This document shows, in pieces, positions 9,207 through 19,241 of a DNA stretch of 21,822 nucleotides. This stretch comes from Candidatus Pelagibacter sp. (GTDB lineage Bacteria > Pseudomonadota > Alphaproteobacteria > Pelagibacterales > Pelagibacteraceae): the NCBI GenBank assembly GCA_017880265.1, contig JAFJTK010000095.1:1-21822 (forward strand), in the 5' to 3' direction. A model generated the notes under the pieces. It made no database searches and was not told the origin of the DNA. It worked only from the letters and a program-made list of their open reading frames with translations. Within the stretch, counting starts at the first letter, position 1, and each line of letters begins with the position of its first letter. The position numbers and the translations under genes were made by a program.

Positions 9207-10018
9207 TACCTGAATTTTCTTTCTATATTAATTGTATGAAGATGATTAATTGGGCCATGACCTTTACCATATTTAGGATTAGTTCTAATGCCAGAACTTA
9301 CATATTTAATCCCAAGCTCACAAGATTTCTTTATAGGTTTTCCACATGATAGAAAAGTGGTGATTGCACTAGATAAGGTGCAACCTGTTCCATGAGTATT
9401 TTGAGTATTATATCTCTTACTATTAAAAATTTTAATATCAGATTTTGAAACAAATATATCCTGAACAGTGTTTGAGGGTAGGTGACCACCTTTAATTAAT
9501 ACATTATTTGCTCCAATTTCAATTAATTTGTAGGCAGCAAAAATCATATCCTCTTTACTTGTTATAATTGTATTAGTTAATATTTCAGCTTCAGGAATAT
9601 TTGGCGTAATTAACGACGCCCTCATTATCAATTTCTTTTTTAATAACTTTATAGCCTTGTCATCTATTAATTTTGCTCCTCCTTTTGCAACCATTACTGG
9701 GTCAAGAACTATTTTATTTACTTTTATATTTTTAAGAGAATTGATGACTGCCTGAATTACTTTAGAAGAATGTAACATACCAATTTTAATTGCATCAGGT
9801 TTAATATCTTTAGCTGTAAATAAAATTTGATTTAAAATTTCTTTTGGTGGAATTGGGACAATTGATTTAACTCCTGTTGTATTTTGAGCAGTAATAGCTG
9901 TAATCGCAGTCATTGCATAAGATCCAAGAGCAGTAATAGTTTTAATATCAGCTTGAATACCGGCACCACCTGATGAGTCAGATCCTGCAATGATTAATAC
10001 TTTAGAATTAGGACTCAC
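9206..10018 (-). CDS. thiD: Hydroxymethylpyrimidine (phosphate) kinase
   Basis: Phosphorylates 4-amino-5-hydroxymethyl-2-methylpyrimidine (HMP), and then HMP-phosphate, for thiamine synthesis. The 270 residues form a ribokinase-fold enzyme: [14 protein letters not shown] (11-24) binds substrate, DPVMVAKGG (106-114) lies in the core, and GTGC (210-213) is the anion hole with Cys213. The start is GTG (10018-10016), overlapping the glmM stop by four bases (GTGA); this overlap and the conserved N terminus support it. No other thiamine genes are in the window. Published work reports that SAR11 bacteria lack thiC and need external HMP, which would make this kinase the entry point for salvage. Confidence 0.95.
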   Translation of the reverse strand: MSPNSKVLIIAGSDSSGGAGIQADIKTITALGSYAMTAITAITAQNTTGVKSIVPIPPKEILNQILFTAKDIKPDAIKIGMLHSSKVIQAVINSLKNIKVNKIVLDPVMVAKGGAKLIDDKAIKLLKKKLIMRASLITPNIPEAEILTNTIITSKEDMIFAAYKLIEIGANNVLIKGGHLPSNTVQDIFVSKSDIKIFNSKRYNTQNTHGTGCTLSSAITTFLSCGKPIKKSCELGIKYVSSGIRTNPKYGKGHGPINHLHTINIERKFR

Positions 10019-11346
10019 TTTAATTTAGTTAAAATTATATTTAAACACTTCTCTAAAAGTTTTCTATTTTCACTTTCGCCCATTACTCTTATTTTTGACT
10101 CAGTGCCTGATGCTCTTACTAATATTCTTCCATGGCCATTCATTAATTTTTCTGCTTTTTTGATTGATTTTTTTACTTCAGAGTTATTAATTATTGATTT
10201 ATCTTTGACTAAGACATTCTCTAGAATTTGAGGAGTTTTTTTAAATTTGTTAAAGAAAGAACTAGCTTTCTCTCCTTTTCTTATTGCAAATAAAACTTCT
10301 AATGCCACCAATAACCCATCTCCTGTTGTTGCAAATTTACCCAAAATAATATGTCCAGATTGCTCACCACCTAAATTAAAATTATTTTTTTGCATTTGTT
10401 CTTTTACATATCTATCCCCAACATTTGCTCTAATAAATTTTATTTTATTTGTTTCAAAAAATTTTTCTAAACCATAATTAGACATCAAGGTTCCAATAAC
10501 TCCACCCTTTAACATTTTTTTATTTTTCCATCTAGTGGCTATAGCTGCTATTATTTGATCTCCATCAATTATATTTCCAAATTCATCGCTCATTATAATT
10601 CTATCGGCATCACCATCTAGAGAAATGCCAAGATGGGCTTTATATTTTTTTACTGCTTGTTTAATTTTTTTTGGATATGTTGAACCACAATTTTTATTAA
10701 TATTTATTCCATTTGGATTTACGCCAATTGTTATCACTTTTGCCCCTAAAGACTTAAGTAGTTCTGGTCCAGCTTTATAACCCGCACCATTTGCACAGTC
10801 GATTACAATTCTTAGTCCTCTTAAATTAAATTCTTTTGGAAAATTTTTTTTTAATATTTTTAAATATTCTTTTGTCCCATTTTCTAATCTTTTTACTCTA
10901 CCTAATTTTTCAGGACTAGAGAGATTTGTAGAAATTTTTTTATCTATTAATTTTTCAATTTTTTTTTCAATTTTGTCAGACAACTTCATTCCATCTGGAC
11001 CAAACAGTTTTAAGCCATTATCATTATAAGGATTATGAGAAGCAGTTATCATAATGCCCATATTGGCTTTCATTGTTTTAGTTAACATTGCCAAACCATT
11101 TGTTGGCATAGGGCCAAATGTATAAACATGCATTCCTGCTGAAGCTAATCCTGAAACAAGTGCAGGCTCAAGTGTATAGCCAGATAATCTGGTATCTTTA
11201 GCAATAATTGCAGTTTGTTTTCTTTTTTTTTGAGATCTAAAATATGTTCCTGATGCTAATCCGAACTTAAAAAACATATCTCCGTTAATATGTTTGCTAT
11301 TAATAGCTCCTCTTATTCCATCAGTTCCAAAATATTTTTTTGTCAT
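10015..11346 (-). CDS. glmM: Phosphoglucosamine mutase
   Basis: Interconverts glucosamine-6-phosphate and glucosamine-1-phosphate on the way to UDP-GlcNAc for peptidoglycan and lipid A. The 443 residues are the usual length. The phosphoserine loop is TASHNP with Ser103, the metal-binding loop is DGDADR (244-249), the sugar-binding loop contains GGEQSG (326-331), and the phosphate-binding loop is RASGTE (411-416). The N terminus KKYFGTDGIRG is characteristic of GlmM rather than other phosphohexomutases. It follows folP with a one-base TAATG overlap and precedes thiD with a four-base overlap. The order ftsH-folP-glmM is widespread in proteobacteria. Confidence 0.97.
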   Translation of the reverse strand: MTKKYFGTDGIRGAINSKHINGDMFFKFGLASGTYFRSQKKRKQTAIIAKDTRLSGYTLEPALVSGLASAGMHVYTFGPMPTNGLAMLTKTMKANMGIMITASHNPYNDNGLKLFGPDGMKLSDKIEKKIEKLIDKKISTNLSSPEKLGRVKRLENGTKEYLKILKKNFPKEFNLRGLRIVIDCANGAGYKAGPELLKSLGAKVITIGVNPNGININKNCGSTYPKKIKQAVKKYKAHLGISLDGDADRIIMSDEFGNIIDGDQIIAAIATRWKNKKMLKGGVIGTLMSNYGLEKFFETNKIKFIRANVGDRYVKEQMQKNNFNLGGEQSGHIILGKFATTGDGLLVALEVLFAIRKGEKASSFFNKFKKTPQILENVLVKDKSIINNSEVKKSIKKAEKLMNGHGRILVRASGTESKIRVMGESENRKLLEKCLNIILTKLK

Positions 11347-12398
11347 TACTTTTTTACAATTTCTCTAAAAACTTTTATACCTTGAAGTATTTCATTTACA
11401 TCATGAATTCTTAAAATTTGTATACCTTGCATCATTAGATAAATTGAAGATGCCATTGTTCCTCCAACTCTACTTTTACTGTCACTCTTTCCTGCTATTT
11501 CTTTAATAAATCTCTTTCTTGAATTACCAACAAGTATAGGAAAACCCAATGAATGAAAAATAGAAATTTTACTAATTAGATTGATATTATGTTTCAAAAT
11601 TTTTCCAAAACCTATACCTGGATCAATGATAATATTATTATGTTTAATACCAATTTTTTTTAAATAATTAATTTTCTGCTCAAAAAAATCATATATATCT
11701 AATAATTCATTTTTATACCTGGGTTTATTCTGCATATTTTCAGGTGTTCCTTGTGAATGCTGTATAACAAAAGGTATCTTATATTTTTTTAGAACATTTA
11801 TAGTCTCAGAGTCGTATTCTAATCCAGAAACATCGTTAATAATTTTTACTCCATATTTGATTCCTTTTTTCATAATTTCAGATTTTCTAGTATCTAATGA
11901 AATTGGAATTTTTTTTCCTATCAATTGAATAATTTTTTCTATTCTTTTCCATTCTATTTTATTATCTACTGATTTTGATCCTGGACGCGTAGACTCCCCA
12001 CCTATATCAATAATATTTGCTCCTAAACTAAACATCTCTAAAGCATGTTTTAAACCTTTCTTAGTTGTATTAAAATTTCCTCCATCAGAAAAACTATCTG
12101 GAGTGAGGTTCAATACCCCCATTATATTTGGAATCTGTAAAAAATTTAAATTTGAAAAATTTTTTTTTTTTGATCTTATTTTTTTTAAATCTAGTCTGAT
12201 TAATTCTTTTAATGATTTTGAAAGACCATTAATCTTGTTTATAGAAATTTTTTTTTTTGAAGTTCTTGATATTATTTCGATGTGATCAAATGAAATGTTT
12301 TTATTGCCATTTAGAGGTATTGCTTTGTTGCTATTAACTAGCAATCTTGATTCATGTCCATAGTAGAAATTACACACCCTAGTGTAATATCTTCTCAT
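11346..12398 (-). CDS. folP: Dihydropteroate synthase with N-terminal extension
   Basis: Joins p-aminobenzoate to dihydropterin pyrophosphate in folate synthesis. The TIM-barrel core (about residues 88-350) has GVLNLTPDSFSDGG (94-107), GGESTRPG (133-140), DTR (169-171), NDVSG (188-192), DPGIGFGK (259-266) and GNSRKRF (291-297). The usual HMQGTP motif reads QHSQGTP. An extra 85 or so residues precede the core; comparable extensions exist in other alphaproteobacterial FolP proteins, so this start is plausible. The extension holds an A11 run (12248-12258) and an A12 run (12160-12171), both encoding lysines. The start lies eight bases after ftsH ends, with no clear Shine-Dalgarno. Confidence 0.95.
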   Translation of the reverse strand: MRRYYTRVCNFYYGHESRLLVNSNKAIPLNGNKNISFDHIEIISRTSKKKISINKINGLSKSLKELIRLDLKKIRSKKKNFSNLNFLQIPNIMGVLNLTPDSFSDGGNFNTTKKGLKHALEMFSLGANIIDIGGESTRPGSKSVDNKIEWKRIEKIIQLIGKKIPISLDTRKSEIMKKGIKYGVKIINDVSGLEYDSETINVLKKYKIPFVIQHSQGTPENMQNKPRYKNELLDIYDFFEQKINYLKKIGIKHNNIIIDPGIGFGKILKHNINLISKISIFHSLGFPILVGNSRKRFIKEIAGKSDSKSRVGGTMASSIYLMMQGIQILRIHDVNEILQGIKVFREIVKK

Positions 12399-12405
12399 TT
12401 ATTTT

Positions 12406-14313
<1,908 letters not shown>

Positions 14314-14325
14314 AGTGTTAAGATA

Positions 14326-14354
14326 ATAATTATTGTGAGTTAAACAAGTGACAA
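14326..14354 (-). promoter_or_regulatory. Candidate sigma-70-type promoter for ftsH
   Basis: In the 66-base gap between tilS and ftsH the minus strand reads TTGTCA (14354-14349; 5 of 6 to the -35 consensus), 17 bases, then AATTAT (14331-14326; 4 of 6 to the -10 consensus). A start near 14319 would leave a leader of about six bases, consistent with the absence of a Shine-Dalgarno. AT-rich DNA yields such matches by chance, so this is tentative. I saw no sigma-32-like CCCCAT box. Confidence 0.3.
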
Positions 14355-14379
14355 AATATCATTAATTAAATGAATTTTG

Positions 14380-15405
14380 TTACTCTTTAGACAAAATTAC
14401 GGTTTCATTAACCTTTTTAATAATGCAGCCTCCTAAAGTAACTTTAAAGGAAGATTTAGTGTTAATTAAGTCGATAACTTTATCAATTTTTTTTCCTCTG
14501 ACAGCATAATATTTTTTACCTACAATTTTAATTACCTCAGTTAAAGATCTAAATACAACTTCATTTGACTGAGAAAAAAAATTTTCTTTTAGAATAATAT
14601 CATTTTTTTTACTTAAAATTGTTACATTATCTTCTAAATTTTTTTTGGTGTAAAACTCTATATTCTCATTTGCAAATTTTAGATTTTTAATTGTTAAAAA
14701 AAACTTTTTTCTATCAAATCCTTCTGAACTTAATTGTTCTAAAAAATTTCTTACTTTAACTCTTTTAAAACTATCATCTTCATTTGAGGGGTCTTTAATA
14801 TATGATCCAAATATAAAATTACTTATATATATCAAATCCTTTTTATCTATTTTAATTAAAGGTCTAATCAAATTGATCTGATTTTTATGTGTCTCTTTAT
14901 CTAATGAAATTAATCCCTTGAGACCACTACCTCTCAAAATTCTTATAAAAAAATTTTCAAATAAATCATCTAAATGATGACCAAGTAAAATATTTTGTAT
15001 TTTATACTTTTTTGCAGCATCAGTTAATAGCTTGTATCTTTTTTCTCTAGCAATCGATTGTATATTTTTTTTAGGTTTTACACCCTTCCAGGTTAAAATA
15101 TTTAATTTTATTGAAAAGTTTTTTAATTTTTTTTGAACAGATTTAGCTTCTAAAGTAGAGTTTTTTCTCAACTTATGATCGACTATAAAATATTTAATAT
15201 TTACAGATTTTTTAATTGAATAAATTTTTGCTAAAAAAGATAAGGCAAGACTATCTGGACCACCTGAAACAGCTACTACATAATTTTTTTTAACAGGTAA
15301 GTTGCTTTCAAATTTTTTGTAAATTTGAAGAGTTTGACTATCTTTTAATTTATCTAATAAAAACTTATGAGTCTTCTTTGATACATTCAAATTTTTTAGA
15401 CTCAT
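14380..15405 (-). CDS. tilS: tRNA(Ile)-lysidine synthase
   Basis: Changes C34 of the CAU-anticodon tRNA-Ile to lysidine so that it reads AUA, an essential job in an AT-rich genome that uses many AUA codons. The 341 residues have the PP-loop SGGPDS (47-52) of N-type ATP pyrophosphatases and the family segment GHHLDDLFENF, where most relatives have HHxDDQxET. It is shorter than E. coli TilS (about 430 residues), with a reduced C-terminal part. The ATG start overlaps the end of cpoB by 41 bases in another frame; no later ATG precedes the PP-loop, so I keep this start, though TTG at 15390 is possible. There is no Shine-Dalgarno. Confidence 0.93.
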   Translation of the reverse strand: MSLKNLNVSKKTHKFLLDKLKDSQTLQIYKKFESNLPVKKNYVVAVSGGPDSLALSFLAKIYSIKKSVNIKYFIVDHKLRKNSTLEAKSVQKKLKNFSIKLNILTWKGVKPKKNIQSIAREKRYKLLTDAAKKYKIQNILLGHHLDDLFENFFIRILRGSGLKGLISLDKETHKNQINLIRPLIKIDKKDLIYISNFIFGSYIKDPSNEDDSFKRVKVRNFLEQLSSEGFDRKKFFLTIKNLKFANENIEFYTKKNLEDNVTILSKKNDIILKENFFSQSNEVVFRSLTEVIKIVGKKYYAVRGKKIDKVIDLINTKSSFKVTLGGCIIKKVNETVILSKE

Positions 15406-16360
15406 ATTTTGCTTTTTGAATTACTGATTGATTAGCTTTAGGATATTGTAACTCTACTCCGTTTATCATTTTACATCCTTGATCTTTTTCTCCAATTTGA
15501 ACCATTGATACACCAAGCTTCAATAAATTTATAGGCGCCTTAGTGCCTTTTGGATATTTTTGATAACCTTCTAAATAAGCTGATGCAGCATCAGTATAAA
15601 GTTGTCTTATTCTAAAAGTTTCCGCGTACCAGTACTGAGCACTGCCAGCTAATTCGTGTTCAGTATTAGAAAGTACGAATTCTCTAAATGCCCTTTCGGC
15701 TGTACTGTAGTCACCAACCTTTAAAAAACTTGTAGCAAATTCATACTGTTTTTCTGGTGATAAATCTTGTGGTAATATTTTTTCCTCAGCTTGAAAAGTT
15801 TCTGTCACAACAGTTGCAGTAGTATCTACTGATTGAATTTGTTGTGATGTTTCGGACGTCTCAGTATCTTTATAGGAAATTGTACCAAGATCTTGCGGTT
15901 GCGAACTTCCTGGTAATATTTCACTTTTTGTTACATCTGTTTTTGGCTTAGAGGACAATTGTATTGTGCTCTCACCAGAACTTATCGAAGACTCTATATC
16001 TTGAAATCTTATCTGATTATCAGCCTGAATTTTTGACAATCTATTTGATAACTTATCGAGCTTAAAATTAATTTCTTCAAATTTATTAGTTAATTGTCGA
16101 AATTGATCTTCAACTTCAGATAATTTTAATAAATGCCGTGTTAGTACATCTTCTGAATTATTATCGAGCTCAATATTTGATTGTTCATTTGATGAAGTAT
16201 TGATTTCAATTGAGCCAGAATAAACTGCTCTTTCAAGAGTTTTAAGATCATTCTTAATAATTTCTAAAGTTTCATAGATATTATGATTATCTGAAAAAGA
16301 ATTTTGTAAAAAACTTAAATTAAATAAAACTATGAATATTAATTTTAATGTAAATCTCAT
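15365..16360 (-). CDS. cpoB: Cell division coordinator CpoB (YbgF) homologue
   Basis: Periplasmic Tol-Pal-associated protein; in E. coli it coordinates outer-membrane constriction with peptidoglycan synthesis. The 331 residues begin with a signal peptide (about 1-23, likely cut after SFS). A coiled-coil-like stretch (about 71-127) is followed by a Ser/Thr/Gln-rich linker (130-195) and a C-terminal TPR region (about 202-320) starting PEKQYEFATSFLKVGDYSTA. Its place after pal is the standard one. A strong terminator separates it from pal, so expression needs read-through or a weak own promoter. A TATAAC box at 16383-16378 lies 17 bases upstream of the start, but no -35 partner is convincing. 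Confidence 0.9.
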   Translation of the reverse strand: MRFTLKLIFIVLFNLSFLQNSFSDNHNIYETLEIIKNDLKTLERAVYSGSIEINTSSNEQSNIELDNNSEDVLTRHLLKLSEVEDQFRQLTNKFEEINFKLDKLSNRLSKIQADNQIRFQDIESSISSGESTIQLSSKPKTDVTKSEILPGSSQPQDLGTISYKDTETSETSQQIQSVDTTATVVTETFQAEEKILPQDLSPEKQYEFATSFLKVGDYSTAERAFREFVLSNTEHELAGSAQYWYAETFRIRQLYTDAASAYLEGYQKYPKGTKAPINLLKLGVSMVQIGEKDQGCKMINGVELQYPKANQSVIQKAKYESKKFECIKEDS

Positions 16361-16390
16361 TAATGTTTAGATTTATGGTTATAAAAATGG

Positions 16391-16430
16391 CAAAAAAAAG
16401 ACCCTAAAACTTTTACACTTTAGGGTCTTT
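16391..16430 (-). terminator. Rho-independent terminator downstream of pal
   Basis: A perfect 12-base inverted repeat, AAAGACCCTAAA at 16397-16408 and TTTAGGGTCTTT at 16419-16430 on the plus strand, with a ten-base loop. Read on the minus strand it is followed by a run of T (complement of the A run 16392-16399), the classic intrinsic terminator shape for transcripts coming from pal. It starts 13 bases after the pal stop. It is the only strong hairpin-plus-U-tract I see in the window. On the plus strand it lacks a good T run. Confidence 0.92.
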
Positions 16431-16442
16431 AAATTTAATTCT

Positions 16443-16937
16443 TTAATTTGCTTTAACAGTTACAGATCTTCTATTTTTTGACCAAGCTAAAGGATTAGAG
16501 CCAGCATCTACTGGTCTTTCTTTTCCATAACTTAATACTGAAATCCTGTCTGAAGATATTCCGTATGTCATCAAATAATCTTTTGCAGAGTTAGCTCTTC
16601 TTTCACCAAGTGCTAAGTTATATTCTCTTGTTCCTCTTTCATCTGCATGTCCTTCTAGAACAACGTTGATGCTAGAATTTTTTCTTAGCCAAGCTGCTTG
16701 AGCTCTTAATGTCTCTCTTGAAGCTGTTGTTAATATAGTTTCGTTTGTTGCAAAGAAAACTCTATCTGGCACACCATCAGCTAAATACTCAACTGAATCT
16801 GTTCCTGTATAAACATCACTTTGCATCTGACCTTGTATTGCATCAGTCGCAACTTCTTTTTTTGTTGCACATGCTGATAATACTAGGCATGCTGCTAAGA
16901 TTAAAAGTGTGTTTTTGTAAATTTTGCTTAATATCAT
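16443..16937 (-). CDS. pal: Peptidoglycan-associated lipoprotein Pal
   Basis: Outer-membrane lipoprotein that binds peptidoglycan and TolB. From the ATG at 16937 the protein has 164 residues. A lipoprotein signal ends in the lipobox LSAC with Cys23. An OmpA-like domain (about 57-164) contains GHADERGTREYNLALGERRA (96-115), the peptidoglycan-binding region. A longer frame starting at TTG 16964 exists, but AAGGAG at 16950-16945 lies seven bases before the ATG and decides the start. This is the clearest Shine-Dalgarno in the window. The gene is preceded by a predicted leader hairpin and followed by a terminator, which suggests high or separate expression within the tol cluster. Confidence 0.97.
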   Translation of the reverse strand: MILSKIYKNTLLILAACLVLSACATKKEVATDAIQGQMQSDVYTGTDSVEYLADGVPDRVFFATNETILTTASRETLRAQAAWLRKNSSINVVLEGHADERGTREYNLALGERRANSAKDYLMTYGISSDRISVLSYGKERPVDAGSNPLAWSKNRRSVTVKAN

Positions 16938-16962
16938 TAAATTGCTCCTTGCTGCTAATTTC

Positions 16963-17018
16963 AATTACTTACTTTTTCACAACTAATTAGAGGTTTCAAG
17001 TTAAAAAATCAAGTAATT
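16963..17018 (-). promoter_or_regulatory. Predicted RNA hairpin in the tolB-pal intergenic leader
   Basis: On the minus-strand transcript bases 17018-17002 can pair with 16963-16979: 17 positions with 14 Watson-Crick pairs, two G-U pairs and one A-G mismatch, closing a 22-base loop. The outer eight pairs (AATTACTT with AAGTAATT) are perfect. The stem lies after the tolB stop (17023) and ends 13 bases before the pal Shine-Dalgarno. There is no U tract after it, so it is not an intrinsic terminator; an mRNA processing or stability element is possible. AT-rich stems are weak and can arise by chance. Confidence 0.4.
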
Positions 17019-17022
17019 TAAC

Positions 17023-18366
17023 CTAATTACTCAATAAAGATGACCATGATGGGTCTGAAGCATCAGTCTGAGTTTCTACCAAACGTTCATTATAGCCAGT
17101 TAAATCTATTGACCATAGCTTTGCAGAAAATCCTTCGCCTTTTGCGTTAGTTTTTGTTTCTCTATAAAAAATTAAAACTCTTCCATTTGGAGACCAAGAT
17201 GGTGCTTCTTGGTAATAATTTTCAGTCAACAATCTTTCACCCTTGCCATCAGTTCTCATCACTCCAATATAAAATTTTCCTTTATGCAATTTTGTAAATG
17301 CTATCAAATCTCCTCTAGGTGACCAAACAGGTGTACCATAGATACCATTTCCAAATGAAATTCTTTTAACATCGCTACCATCACTTTTCATAATATAAAT
17401 TTGTTGGTACCCACTTCTATCAGAATTAAAAGCGATAAATTTTCCATTAGGAGAGTAAGATGGTGAGGTATCAATTGAAGGATGATTAGTAATTCTTTCA
17501 ACCAATCTATTTTCCAAATCCATCGTGTAGATATCTGATTTTCCATCTTTAGCAAAACTCATTATTATTTTTTTACCATCAGGAGAAAATCTTGGTGCAA
17601 AAGTCATTCCTGGAAAATCACCTACTACCTCTTGGGTTCCTGTTTCAATATCTAACAAATATACTCTTGGTAAATTTTTAAAGTACGACAAATATGTAAC
17701 CATCTGACTAGTTGGATTAAATCTTGGAGTTAATACAAGCTCATTTCCAAGTGTAAGAAATTTGTTATTTGCACCATCTTGATCCATAATTGCTAATCTT
17801 TTTTTTCTTTGTGTTTTTGGACCTTCTTCAGCAACGTAAATTATTCTTGTATCAAAATATCCTTTTTCTCCTGTTAATCTCTCATAAACTTTATCTGATA
17901 TAATGTGTCCTACTCTCCTCCAATTACTTGGAACTGTTGTAAATGCTAATGCCATCATCTCTTTAGCAGCCAGCACATCCCACAACCTAAATTCAACTCT
18001 TAATTTCTCATCAACGTACGTCACTTTACCTGTTATGAGCGCTTGAGCTTTAATTAAATTCCAATCTTCAAATCTTGGTTTTAAATTTGCAATATCTGGA
18101 GCTTGTAAAAATGCATCTTTACTCAAAGGGTTAAACAAGCCAGATGTCCTTAAATTGTTTTCGACTATAGTAGAAATTTCAGATCCAATATTTTCCTTTT
18201 TAAGAATTTTTTCAAAGCTTTTTTTAGATGTATCATCTATTGATAAAGGTGAAACAGCTAATGGAAGGGGATTTAAATTTCCTCTTGTAATATCTACTTC
18301 AATTAAAGCAAAAGCTTTAATTGGAATTAAAGCTATTAATAATAAAATTATAAAATTTTTTTTCAT
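17023..18366 (-). CDS. tolB: Tol-Pal system beta-propeller protein TolB
   Basis: Periplasmic protein linking Pal to TolA. The 447 residues start with a signal peptide (1-20, cut after AFA). An N-terminal TolB domain (about 22-165) is followed by a beta-propeller (about 175-447) built of PD40 repeats visible as [36 protein letters not shown] and [12 protein letters not shown]. Length is normal for the family. It begins nine bases after tolA ends without a clear Shine-Dalgarno, and is separated from pal by 85 bases that hold a candidate hairpin. The position between tolA and pal confirms the call. Confidence 0.97.
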   Translation of the reverse strand: MKKNFIILLLIALIPIKAFALIEVDITRGNLNPLPLAVSPLSIDDTSKKSFEKILKKENIGSEISTIVENNLRTSGLFNPLSKDAFLQAPDIANLKPRFEDWNLIKAQALITGKVTYVDEKLRVEFRLWDVLAAKEMMALAFTTVPSNWRRVGHIISDKVYERLTGEKGYFDTRIIYVAEEGPKTQRKKRLAIMDQDGANNKFLTLGNELVLTPRFNPTSQMVTYLSYFKNLPRVYLLDIETGTQEVVGDFPGMTFAPRFSPDGKKIIMSFAKDGKSDIYTMDLENRLVERITNHPSIDTSPSYSPNGKFIAFNSDRSGYQQIYIMKSDGSDVKRISFGNGIYGTPVWSPRGDLIAFTKLHKGKFYIGVMRTDGKGERLLTENYYQEAPSWSPNGRVLIFYRETKTNAKGEGFSAKLWSIDLTGYNERLVETQTDASDPSWSSLLSN

Positions 18367-18375
18367 TTATCTATC

Positions 18376-19236
18376 TTAACCTTCTAGCATCTCTCTTGCA
18401 TCAAAATTTAATTGTAATTCTTTCCATCTTTCATATCCTGAAGTAGGAACTCTTAAGGGCTGACATAACTTTACCGCTCTCAATGCACTTTCGGCTAATA
18501 CTTTGTAAAAACCCTGACCTGGTTTATTCATTCTAGCGTGATCTAAAATTTCAGTTTTTGCAACTGAGCCATCAGGTTCAAGCATTAATTTTATTCTTAC
18601 AAGTAAATCTTCATTATAAGGTAAGCCAAGAGGAATACTCCAACATCCAAATATTTGAGCTTTTAAAGCATCTTCTTCACTCAAAGTTAATCCTGAGGTT
18701 ACAATTTTATTATCTTGATCTTGAGTAATATCATTATTTTTTTTAATTACCTTTGCGGTGTCTTCTTTTGCTTTATCAATTAATTTTGCAATATTATCCA
18801 GGTCAACTAATTCTTTTTTTTCAAATTCAGAAACTTGTTTTACCTCTTCATCTAATTTATCAGGGTTTTGTTTACTTTCCTTTTTTGTCTCAATTTTTTT
18901 TACAGTCTTTTCAGGCAATGGAATTGCCTCTGGTGTTTTGCTGTCAATTTTTTCGTTCTTATCGACTGATACAACAGTTTTTGTTTTAGTTTTTTTTACC
19001 TTCTTAGGTGGCGCTTGTTCTGATACTAATTTTTTTTCCTCTTCTTTTACTTTGTCAATTATTTTTTTTGCTTTAGGAGCAAATGGAATATTTGTCTTTT
19101 CAGCAATTTGAATTAATTCGACAGAAACGATTGGGGGTATGTCCAATGGTTTTTTAGCTAAAAATGGTAAGCTCATTGCAGTTATAAAAATTAAAGCACC
19201 ATGTAAAACAGAAGAAATAATCAAACTTCTATTCAC
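18376..19236 (-). CDS. tolA: TolA-like protein (TonB/TolA C-terminal domain)
   Basis: Inner-membrane-anchored, envelope-spanning protein that transmits TolQR motion to TolB-Pal. The 286 residues show one N-terminal transmembrane segment (about 5-27), a long Lys/Glu/Pro-rich periplasmic stalk (about 50-175) and a C-terminal globular domain (about 187-286) with FGCWSIPLG, LEPDGSV and ALRAVKLCQPL. Cys198 and Cys258 could form the disulfide typical of TolA domain III. The start is GTG, five bases after the tolR stop, with AAAGG upstream. The stalk is shorter than in E. coli TolA (421 residues), as in many alphaproteobacteria. Sequence identity is low by nature; context decides. Confidence 0.88.
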   Translation of the reverse strand: MNRSLIISSVLHGALIFITAMSLPFLAKKPLDIPPIVSVELIQIAEKTNIPFAPKAKKIIDKVKEEEKKLVSEQAPPKKVKKTKTKTVVSVDKNEKIDSKTPEAIPLPEKTVKKIETKKESKQNPDKLDEEVKQVSEFEKKELVDLDNIAKLIDKAKEDTAKVIKKNNDITQDQDNKIVTSGLTLSEEDALKAQIFGCWSIPLGLPYNEDLLVRIKLMLEPDGSVAKTEILDHARMNKPGQGFYKVLAESALRAVKLCQPLRVPTSGYERWKELQLNFDAREMLEG

Positions 19237-19241
19237 TTAAA

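Noticed and set aside
14314..14379. Sigma-32 (heat-shock) promoter for ftsH
   Set aside because: I looked for CTTGAA and CCCCAT-like boxes and found none; only a sigma-70-like candidate remains.
16938..16964. A nine-codon longer Pal reading frame starting at TTG 16964
   Set aside because: The extension runs through the AAGGAG Shine-Dalgarno that serves the ATG at 16937, and adds a segment before an already complete lipoprotein signal.
16983..17012. Palindrome CTAATTAG and a TTGATT/TCTAAT promoter-like pair upstream of pal
   Set aside because: The spacer is only 15 bases and an eight-base A/T palindrome is expected by chance here; the larger hairpin explains the symmetry better.
18753..19111. 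Open frames on the plus strand opposite tolA (up to 117 codons)
   Set aside because: They mirror the Lys/Glu-rich repeats of the TolA stalk, giving Phe/Leu/Ser-rich products with no recognisable domain.
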